Source: Methanobacterium sp.
Lineage (GTDB): Archaea; Methanobacteriota; Methanobacteria; Methanobacteriales; Methanobacteriaceae
Reading direction: 5' to 3'
Assembly (NCBI GenBank): GCA_028682985.1
Contig: JAJRAE010000019.1
Coordinates: 1 to 12,480 of the forward strand
Length of the DNA stretch: 12,480 bases
The first letter of the stretch is position 1. Each line of letters starts with the position of its first letter. Shown here one piece after another: positions 7,075 through 12,480 of this stretch. The notes below the pieces were generated by a model. It made no database searches, had not been told where the DNA came from, and was given only the letters and a program-made list of their open reading frames with translations. The position numbers and the translations under genes were made by a program.

Positions 7075-7245
7075 AATAATCGTTATTTCGGTTTGATATA
7101 AGAAATTATTAAAATCTTCTTTCAAGTTCCGTTTATATTTTATCAAATGTATAGATAAGTAGGTAGATAAAGTTTATTCTAAATTATTTAGATTCAAATA
7201 ATTCCAAATAATAAACCATTTGAATCTATTAGACAATTTTAGGAA

Positions 7246-7258
7246 AAAAATATATTAA
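7246..7258 (+). promoter_or_regulatory. Candidate BRE/TATA promoter of the DUF1616 gene
   Basis: An A-run, which can act as a purine-rich BRE, leads into TATATTAA. This is the normal layout of an archaeal promoter. Transcription would begin near 7280 and give a leader of about 30 bases including AAAGGAGA (7291-7298), upstream of the ATG at 7310. Confidence 0.45.
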
Positions 7259-7309
7259 TGCAAAATCAAGTATATGTGATATTCTATTTTAAAGGAGAAT
7301 TTACAAATA

Positions 7310-8182
7310 ATGGTTAAAAAGAAATTTTCAAACATAGACCTAATAATAGTCCTGACTTTAACAGTACTCTGCGTTATCTCCTTCATGGAGCCGTTATTAA
7401 ATAATATTATTAGATCTCTTTTGGGACTGTCTTTAATAGTTTTTTTATCTGGTTATGTACTTATAGCTGTATTATTCCCCAGGAAGGATGATTTAGGTAT
7501 TTTTGAACGTCTGGTATTTACAGTAATATTAAGCATAGCCATCACTGTATTAACTGGTCTGGTTTTAAACTACACACCATGGGGCATTAATATAGGGTCG
7601 CTTTTATTTTCACTGGCCGGAATTACGGTTTTTTTATGTGCCGCAACTTTCTGGAGACGAAAACGAATACCTAATGAAGACCAACTGCGCTATGACTTCG
7701 GTAAATACTTTAACACAATGAAAACCGGATTTTCCCAGGAATCAAAGGCCGGAAAGTGCCTATCTATAATCCTGATTTTTACAATTATTTTAGCATTGTC
7801 ATCCACAGCATATGTTATAGCTAAGCCTAAACAAAATGATTCGTACACTCAATTCTATGTCTTAGGACCTGATGGTAAGATAAATAATTATCCCACCAGT
7901 TTAATCTCTGGCCAGCAAGGTAATTTGATAATTGGTATTGTAAACCATGAAAATAAGCAGACGTCCTACCGTCTGCTGGTGACTTCTAATGATGTTGTGC
8001 AGATAGATAAAGTAGTAACCTTGAATGATAAGCAAAAAATGGAGATACCCTTCACCTTCACTGCAGGAGATCCAGGGACAAGAAAATTGGAATTCCTCTT
8101 ATATAAACTTCCAGATAATAATAATGCCTATCGAAATCTGCATATATGGCTTAATATTACTGGAGTTCCAGAATTGGGTTGA
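7310..8182 (+). CDS. DUF1616 family membrane protein
   Basis: A 290-residue protein matching DUF1616. Four N-terminal helices (about 9-26, 33-57, 65-88, 93-114) include the family's 'LSGYVLIAVLFPRKDDLG', 'ERLVF' and 'LNYTPWGI' segments. A fifth helix (148-171) is followed by an extracytoplasmic beta-rich domain (about 178-286) with 'FYVLGPDGKINNYPT', 'GNLIIGIVNHE', 'MEIPFTFT' and 'KLEFLLYK', also typical of the family. The biochemical role of DUF1616 is not established. In archaea these proteins often lie beside glycosyltransferases in surface-polysaccharide loci, as here. The ATG at 7310 has AGGAG at 7293-7297, a rather long spacing of 12. It heads the plus-strand block but is separated from the next gene by 395 bases, so it is probably transcribed alone. 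Confidence 0.85.
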   Translation: MVKKKFSNIDLIIVLTLTVLCVISFMEPLLNNIIRSLLGLSLIVFLSGYVLIAVLFPRKDDLGIFERLVFTVILSIAITVLTGLVLNYTPWGINIGSLLFSLAGITVFLCAATFWRRKRIPNEDQLRYDFGKYFNTMKTGFSQESKAGKCLSIILIFTIILALSSTAYVIAKPKQNDSYTQFYVLGPDGKINNYPTSLISGQQGNLIIGIVNHENKQTSYRLLVTSNDVVQIDKVVTLNDKQKMEIPFTFTAGDPGTRKLEFLLYKLPDNNNAYRNLHIWLNITGVPELG

Positions 8183-8200
8183 TATTTAATAGTATTATTT

Positions 8201-8213
8201 TAATATTTTTTTT
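8201..8213 (+). terminator. Oligo-T terminator of the DUF1616 gene
   Basis: A run of eight T (8206-8213) begins 24 bases after the stop codon, preceded by further T-rich sequence. This is the usual signal for archaeal intrinsic termination. Confidence 0.45.
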
Positions 8214-8285
8214 AGAATGTTTTAAACTGCAATTAGATCAAACAAACTGATTTAGTATATTGTGGATTCAACAAAATTTTATATT

Positions 8286-8310
8286 CTTTTTCACTAAAAA
8301 CTTGAAAAAG
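8286..8310. repeat. 8-bp inverted repeat (hairpin) in spacer
   Basis: CTTTTTCA (8286-8293) and TGAAAAAG (8303-8310) are perfect inverted copies with a nine-base loop. A competing fold pairs TATTCTT (8282-8288) with AAGAATA (8313-8319) and encloses a small AACTT-GAAA-AAGTT hairpin (8299-8312). In such AT-rich DNA this may be chance. Confidence 0.35.
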
Positions 8311-8577
8311 TTAAGAATAATTTGGTAATTTCAGGATTTTGTGGCGTTATTTAACAAAATTTCTATCATCTACAACTTTTTTGTGATATAATTCACTTAT
8401 TTTGGGGTTAATCAAAAATATTAAAGGTAATCATTTACAAATAATAAGGTAGGAAGAATAAAACTGAATTTTTAAATAATTCTGTATTTCAATAAAATCT
8501 AAAAAAAATCATGGCAAAATGTTCTAGAATTAATACTTGATTAAGACCTCAAAACTTTTAAAAATAGAGGAAAAAAT

Positions 8578-9789
8578 ATGGATGAAGAGCGGGAATCAAA
8601 AATTTCTATAATTGGTAGCAGGGGTATACCCAATAAATATGGTGGTTTTGAAGGATTCACCGAAAGATTAAGTGTAGAACTGGTTCAAAGGGGTCATAAG
8701 GTTTATGTTAGCTGCGAAGGGAAAAAAGAGGTAAACTGCCCTAAAGTCTATAAAGGGGTTAATATTTTTTACTTCCCAATAACGCCTCCCCAGATAAGTG
8801 TTCTGCGAATGTTCTATGAAGTATTATATGATTTTTATGCCCTGATCTGGGCCTCAAGAAATGCTGATTATATATATATGCTGGGATACAGTGCTGGGAT
8901 CTTCTTTTTCATTCCACATCTTTTCGGTAAAAAATTAATTGTAAATCCTGATGGGATAGAATGGAAAAGATCCAAATTTAATTCATTTGTTCAGTCTTTA
9001 TTGAAGTTGAATGAAAAGCTAATGACATTATGGTCTGATGAAATAGTGGCCGACTCAAAGGTAGTAAAAGAATATTTAGACGAAAAATATCACGTGCGTT
9101 CTAAATTCATCCCATATGGTGTTCCTGAACTTTCCAAGTCTTCCTGGGATGATGATAAACTACCTGATAAATTACAGGAAAAGATTGAAGAGAACAATTA
9201 TTGGTTACTAGTAGCTCGTTTAGAACCGGAAAATAATATACACATGACTCTGGAGGGTTACCTTAAAAGCGATTCACTAAAACCCATGGTTGTAGTTGGG
9301 AACTATTCCTCATCAAAATACCAGCAATTAATTGAGGACCTTGTAAATGAGAAAGTTGAAGATAAAACAATAATATTTACAGGCGGAATATACGAACCAG
9401 AAATACTGGACATGCTTCGCCAGAACTGTTATGCTTATATGCATGGTCACAGTGTGGGTGGAACAAATCCCTCTCTATTAGAGGCAATGGTAAATAATAA
9501 TCTTATACTGGCCCATGATAATGAATTTAACAGAGAGGTGTGCTTAGATTCTACATTATACTATGATAATGCCCATGAATTAAGCAGACTAATGGACGAT
9601 ATTGACTCTAATCTTAAAGAGCATCTTAAATTAAAGGATAAAGCTTATCATAGGGTTAAAAATAGTTATTCCTGGGATGATATTGTTGAAGATTACACAG
9701 GCCTTTTTTCAATCGAAAAACCATCTTTAAGCAAGAGTGAAGCAAGCTCCAGAATATCTTCAGTAGAACCAAATAGACAGTCCAAATAG
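8578..9789 (+). CDS. DUF1972/GT4-type glycosyltransferase (rhamnosyltransferase-like)
   Basis: A 403-residue cytoplasmic GT-B enzyme. The N-terminal domain carries the signature of the DUF1972 family: 'GSRGIPNKYGGFEGFTERL' (13-31), then 'NPDGIEWKRSKF' (123-134) in the acceptor half. The C-terminal donor-binding half has 'ARLEPENNI' (213-221) and 'GGTNPSLLEAM' (294-304). In bacteria this family includes rhamnosyltransferases that add the second sugar of a lipid-linked capsule repeat unit; the sugar used here is not predictable. The last 25 or so residues are Ser-rich and look disordered. AGAGG (8566-8570) lies seven bases before the ATG, a clean start. Codon use is AT-rich like the other genes on this side. 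A hairpin and T-run follow it, so it is probably a single-gene transcript. Confidence 0.88.
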   Translation: MDEERESKISIIGSRGIPNKYGGFEGFTERLSVELVQRGHKVYVSCEGKKEVNCPKVYKGVNIFYFPITPPQISVLRMFYEVLYDFYALIWASRNADYIYMLGYSAGIFFFIPHLFGKKLIVNPDGIEWKRSKFNSFVQSLLKLNEKLMTLWSDEIVADSKVVKEYLDEKYHVRSKFIPYGVPELSKSSWDDDKLPDKLQEKIEENNYWLLVARLEPENNIHMTLEGYLKSDSLKPMVVVGNYSSSKYQQLIEDLVNEKVEDKTIIFTGGIYEPEILDMLRQNCYAYMHGHSVGGTNPSLLEAMVNNNLILAHDNEFNREVCLDSTLYYDNAHELSRLMDDIDSNLKEHLKLKDKAYHRVKNSYSWDDIVEDYTGLFSIEKPSLSKSEASSRISSVEPNRQSK

Positions 9790-9809
9790 AGAAATACATT
9801 GACCATACA

Positions 9810-9837
9810 AGGAATTAAATAGATTATTCCTATTTTT
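9810..9837 (+). terminator. Terminator after the DUF1972-type glycosyltransferase
   Basis: A 6-bp inverted repeat, AGGAAT (9810-9815) and ATTCCT (9826-9831), is followed by ATTTTTATT. It lies 21 bases after the stop codon and fits a termination signal. Confidence 0.45.
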
Positions 9838-9919
9838 ATTAAGATTTAAAAAAAAAGTTTAATTGAAAATTTACTACTACTTTTAAAAATTGTAAAATTC
9901 TTATATGTCTTAGTCTAAA

Positions 9920-9950
9920 CTATTTAATAATCATGCAACCGTTTTTATAT
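9920..9950 (+). promoter_or_regulatory. Candidate promoter of the GT2 gene
   Basis: Two TATA-like elements are visible: CTATTTAATAA (9920-9930) and TTTTTATAT (9942-9950). The first would give a leader of about 15 bases before the ATG at 9966. The second would start transcription at or next to the in-frame ATG at 9975. Neither start has a good ribosome binding site. Confidence 0.3.
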
Positions 9951-9965
9951 TCCGATGTGTTTTAA

Positions 9966-10805
9966 ATGAATGAGATGCCTTTAGTTTCCATTATAATACC
10001 TGTATACAATGCTGAAAGGTTTCTTGGCTTGTGTTTGCAGAGTATAAAAAACCAAACCTATAATAACATTGAGGTTATTGTAGTGGAAAGCAGAGAATCG
10101 TCGGATAAAACTGTGGAAATAGCTGCCGAATATGATACCAGGATATTCAAATTAAAGGATAAAGAAAGATCCCCAGCAATAAACTACGGGATCAAGATGG
10201 CAGAAGGAAAATATGTTTATAGAGTAGATTCTGATTTTATTTTGGATGAAAATTTAGTTTCTGAGGCTGTTGAACTATGTGAAGAGCAGGGATATGATGC
10301 AGCTTCAGTTTTATGCCCACCCGACCCAACCATTAGTTTCTGGGCCCGGGTGAGAAAGCTGGAGAAAGATTGTTATAAAGGTGATCTGGATCATGCTGGG
10401 GTGAGATTTTTCCGTAAAGATGTATATGACGCAATCGGCGGTTTTAATGAGGAACTGGTAGCAGGAGAGGATTATGATCTCTACAACAGATTCAAACAAA
10501 CAGATTACACCATAGGGATTGTGGATGCGGAAGAACTCCATATGGGAGAGCCAAAAACAATAGGAGAAATAATAAGAAAATATTACTATTACGGAAAAAC
10601 CTTAAATAACTTTTTAAATGAAAATAAGGGCCAGGGCGTGAAGCAGATGTCGCCATTTAGAAGCTCACTTCTGAAAAACTGGAAAAATTTCTTAAAAAAT
10701 CCAGTACTCACCACTGGATTTATCACTTATTACCTGGTTATATACTCATCCACCACTGTCGGAATGTTAAATGGTTATATCAAGAGAAAAACAGGTAATG
10801 ATTGA
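9966..10805 (+). CDS. Family 2 (GT-A) glycosyltransferase
   Basis: A 279-residue GT-A enzyme. 'PLVSIIIPVYNAERFL' (5-20) opens the nucleotide-binding domain. The metal-binding DxD is 'DSD' (88-90), and 'AGEDYDLYNRF' (166-176) supplies the acidic pair near the acceptor site. In the usual 'VxxDxxSxDxT' stretch the first acid is Glu41 instead of Asp ('VVESRESSDKT'). A C-terminal hydrophobic stretch (about 247-268) may anchor it to the membrane, as suits an enzyme acting on a lipid-linked glycan. Donor and acceptor are unknown. Upstream there is no clear ribosome binding site, only GATGTG at 9954-9959. An in-frame ATG at 9975 gives 'MPLVSIIIPVYN', which is the family's usual beginning, so the true start may be three codons downstream. 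It is separated from the next gene by 127 bases. Confidence 0.88.
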   Translation: MNEMPLVSIIIPVYNAERFLGLCLQSIKNQTYNNIEVIVVESRESSDKTVEIAAEYDTRIFKLKDKERSPAINYGIKMAEGKYVYRVDSDFILDENLVSEAVELCEEQGYDAASVLCPPDPTISFWARVRKLEKDCYKGDLDHAGVRFFRKDVYDAIGGFNEELVAGEDYDLYNRFKQTDYTIGIVDAEELHMGEPKTIGEIIRKYYYYGKTLNNFLNENKGQGVKQMSPFRSSLLKNWKNFLKNPVLTTGFITYYLVIYSSTTVGMLNGYIKRKTGND

Positions 10806-10932
10806 AATATTTATCACTGATTAATAGAGTTAAACAATATATAGACTTAATTAGGATAATAAACAAAATAAAATATAACATCAATACTTTTCTTTTATTT
10901 ATTTCAAAAAAATACAGATTTGAGAATGGAAT
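10806..10932 (+). promoter_or_regulatory. Spacer with probable termination and promoter signals
   Basis: A TATA-like AAATATAAC at 10871-10879 could promote the following gene with a leader of about 30 bases. The T-rich stretch at about 10887-10904 could end transcripts from the GT2 gene. Neither is certain, and read-through between the two glycosyltransferase genes is possible. Confidence 0.25.
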
Positions 10933-12138
10933 ATGAAGGTCCTGATAATAAATGGGGGAGAAAACAGCTGTCCTGGTGGTGTTAATAAGACAGTTCGAGA
11001 AACTGCTAAAAATTTATCTCTCAGGGGCCATCAGGTAATTCTTCTCCAGGAAAACCCATATAATAAACCGGAAAAAGAATTAAAAGACGGTTATGAGATT
11101 ATAAGAATAAAAACACGATTAGGGAACATCCTATATGGATTCAGTTTTGAAATTCTATTCAAATTTAGGAGACTATTTCAGGATATCAAACCGGATATAG
11201 TTCATCTCCATGGTTATCATGCTCTTTTATCATTAGAAATTATTAAATTAATTCGAAACCTTAATCCCAGAATTCCCATAGTCTTTTCTCCCCATTTAGA
11301 TGTATACAGAAGCTCGATAGCAGGGAAATATTTATGGAACATCTACAACTTCTTTGGAAAATCAATCTTCAAAGACAGCACCCACATCATTTCCCCATCC
11401 AATTATGAAGCAGAAAACATCATCAACAACTACGATATCAGCCCGGAATCGATTACAATAATTCCTCACGGTGTTAATTTAATTGAAGACCAGGAAAGGG
11501 GGAATTTAACTGATAAACCAGATAATGGGAATTCTCTTGATAACCTGGAAAATGGGAATTTAACTGATAAACACCAAAAAACCCGTGATAAAAATGAAAC
11601 ATGCAGAATGCTTTATTCAGGTTACCTGGTGGAGAGAAAAGGTGTAAATTACATCATAGAAAGCTTAAACTATCTTGTTAATGTGCTGAATTTTAAAGAT
11701 GTGAAACTAACCATAATTGGGGACGGACCAGAGAAGGATAACCTTAAAAAGCTCTCTGAAACTTTTAAATTAGATGATTACGTGTTATGGAAAACATTCC
11801 TACCAGAAGAGGAATATATAAATGAAATTAAAGATTCCACCGTGTTTTTGCTACTTTCCAATTCTGAAGCTTACGGAATATCAGTTGCTGAAGCATTAGC
11901 CCTTAGAACCCCCTGTCTGGTTTCCAGGAAAACAGCGATAAAAGAATTTTTAAATGAACCCGGATGTTTAGGTGTAGATTATCCCCCAAAACCAGAGTTA
12001 GTAGCAGGAAAGGTTCTGGAAATATATAATCATGATATACAGGTGGGGCCCTTCAGTGATAAAATCCGGACCTGGGATAAGGTTTCCGGTGATTATGAGA
12101 AAGTATACCAGGAACTCCTCTACGGGAGACGGATATGA
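10933..12138 (+). CDS. GT4-type glycosyltransferase with repeat-expanded linker
   Basis: A 401-residue cytoplasmic GT-B enzyme of the GT4/GT1 group. N-terminal acceptor domain: 'MKVLIINGGENSCPGGVNKT' with the glycine-rich loop, then 'DIVHLHG' (88-94) and 'IIPHGVNL' (176-183). C-terminal donor domain: 'YSGYLVERKGVNYII' (228-242), 'IIGDGPE' (261-267) and the E-x7-E motif 'SEAYGISVAEALA' (311-323; Glu312 and Glu320). Between the domains (181-216) lie four 9-residue repeats, matching a 27-bp DNA repeat; most relatives have a shorter linker there, so this is an expansion. The fold and motifs are otherwise intact. The ATG at 10933 has only a weak GAG/TGG-type site upstream. Its stop overlaps the start of the next gene by ATGA, so the two are co-translated. 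The sugar specificity is unknown. Confidence 0.88.
   Translation: MKVLIINGGENSCPGGVNKTVRETAKNLSLRGHQVILLQENPYNKPEKELKDGYEIIRIKTRLGNILYGFSFEILFKFRRLFQDIKPDIVHLHGYHALLSLEIIKLIRNLNPRIPIVFSPHLDVYRSSIAGKYLWNIYNFFGKSIFKDSTHIISPSNYEAENIINNYDISPESITIIPHGVNLIEDQERGNLTDKPDNGNSLDNLENGNLTDKHQKTRDKNETCRMLYSGYLVERKGVNYIIESLNYLVNVLNFKDVKLTIIGDGPEKDNLKKLSETFKLDDYVLWKTFLPEEEYINEIKDSTVFLLLSNSEAYGISVAEALALRTPCLVSRKTAIKEFLNEPGCLGVDYPPKPELVAGKVLEIYNHDIQVGPFSDKIRTWDKVSGDYEKVYQELLYGRRI
11500..11580 (+). repeat. 27-bp coding minisatellite in the GT4 gene
   Basis: Three in-phase 27-bp units start at 11500, 11527 and 11554. The first 19 bases of units 1 and 3 (GGGAATTTAACTGATAAAC) are identical; unit 2 keeps 14 of those 19. 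The preceding 27 bases (11473-11499) match unit 1 at about 16 positions, so they may be a worn ancestral copy. The units encode GNLTDKPDN, GNSLDNLEN and GNLTDKHQK. Confidence 0.75.
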
Positions 12139-12480
12139 AGATTAGGGAGTCTAATTCTCTGGGGGAGGGTAAAATCTCCAAACCACTGGGACTGGTAACC
12201 TACACCATTGGAAAAGCGGGATTATCACCCCTATCTGATATGAAAAGAATATTAGATGAGATCTCCGATGAAGTTTATTTGATTATAACCAAGGATAAAG
12301 AAATAAATGACCTGAAAATTGATTCATTTGCCGAGATAGAGCATGATGGGGGAGGCAATCCTTTAATACGTGTTTTGAATATTTTCATAACACAGATAAG
12401 AATTTCTTTAGCAATTAGTAGGCTGAAAAATGTGGATACCCTATTTTTTTTTATGGGAGGGGAAACCTTAATCCTCCCCA
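12135..12480 (+). CDS. Start of a probable glycosyltransferase, cut by window edge
   Basis: An open frame begins at ATG 12135, overlapping the stop of the GT4 gene (ATGA), and runs 115 codons without a stop to the window end. The visible part has 'GLVTYTIGKAGLSPLSDMKRIL' near residues 19-40, alternating strands and helices, and 'VDTLFFFMGGETLILP' at the edge. This looks like the first half of a GT-B acceptor domain, as in glycosyltransferases of archaeal surface-glycan loci. GGGAG at 12124-12128, inside the preceding gene, may serve as ribosome binding site. Only the N-terminal quarter or third is visible, so the family call is tentative, but coding potential and operon coupling are good. Confidence 0.7.
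   Translation, partial: MKIRESNSLGEGKISKPLGLVTYTIGKAGLSPLSDMKRILDEISDEVYLIITKDKEINDLKIDSFAEIEHDGGGNPLIRVLNIFITQIRISLAISRLKNVDTLFFFMGGETLILP

Larger units (their letters stand above)
8183..8577. other. 395-bp AT-rich intergenic region
   Basis: No convincing gene lies here; short frames on either strand are broken. The region holds an oligo-T end signal at 8206-8213, a hairpin-forming stretch at 8282-8319, and a TATA-like TTTAAATA at 8471-8478 that could start a transcript of the next gene with a leader of about 75 bases. A later TATA-like stretch near 8529-8537 would give a shorter leader. Confidence 0.5.

Noticed and set aside
8183..8577. A decayed gene in the spacer between DUF1616 and the next glycosyltransferase
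   Set aside because: No frame shows family-like residues; composition looks purely intergenic.
10311..10541. Minus-strand frame opposite the GT2 gene
   Set aside because: Antisense shadow without family features.
11500..11580. N-L-T sequons in the repeat linker as N-glycosylation sites
   Set aside because: The GT4 enzyme has no signal or membrane segment and should be cytoplasmic, where sequons are not used.

Overview
The window looks like chromosomal DNA of a methanogenic archaeon of the Methanobacteriales, most likely Methanobacterium or a close relative. The reasons are very AT-rich spacers, AGGAG/GAGG-type ribosome binding sites, archaeal TATA-like boxes, oligo-T ends, and protein families typical of these genomes (a DUF1616 membrane protein, a CPBP-family membrane protein fused to TPRs, and an LCP/DUF4012-like anchored protein). 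The genus is an inference from family resemblance; no rRNA or other marker is present. No tRNA, rRNA, CRISPR array, insertion sequence or phage gene was seen.

Layout. (1) 1-183 is AT-rich sequence with a short 11-bp tandem repeat and the probable terminator of the first gene. (2) 184-900 (-) encodes a membrane-anchored LCP/DUF4012-like protein. (3) 901-1417 is a 517-bp AT-rich spacer between divergent genes. (4) 1418-2719 (+) encodes a UDP-glucose 6-dehydrogenase-type enzyme. (5) 2802-4127 (-) encodes four TPRs fused to a CPBP (Abi/CAAX-protease-like) membrane domain. (6) 4310-4546 (+) is a small two-helix membrane ORF. (7) 7023-4655 (-) is a two-gene operon: a polytopic GT-C-like protein, then a second CPBP protein that is a paralogue of the C-terminal part of the TPR fusion. 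(8) 7310 to the right edge (+) holds a DUF1616 membrane protein, a DUF1972-type GT-B glycosyltransferase, a GT2 glycosyltransferase, a GT4-type glycosyltransferase, and the start of one more protein cut by the window edge that overlaps its neighbour by ATGA.

How the genes may work together. Together they look like part of a cell-surface polysaccharide or glycoconjugate locus. The dehydrogenase would supply a UDP-uronic acid, cytoplasmic glycosyltransferases would build the glycan on a lipid carrier, and the GT-C-like protein would add sugars from a lipid donor on the outside. DUF1616 and the LCP-like protein may act in export or attachment at the wall. The CPBP proteins could process or scaffold membrane partners. 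This assembled picture is inference; the individual family calls are stronger.

The main points for a second look are: a scrambled seven-residue stretch at the NAD-binding loop of the dehydrogenase that reads like a compensated double frameshift; a 27-bp (9-residue) tandem repeat expanding the interdomain linker of the GT4 enzyme; loss of the motif-2 histidine in the stand-alone CPBP protein while the TPR-fused paralogue keeps all its motifs; and a shift from higher-GC to AT-rich genes near 4.3 kb.
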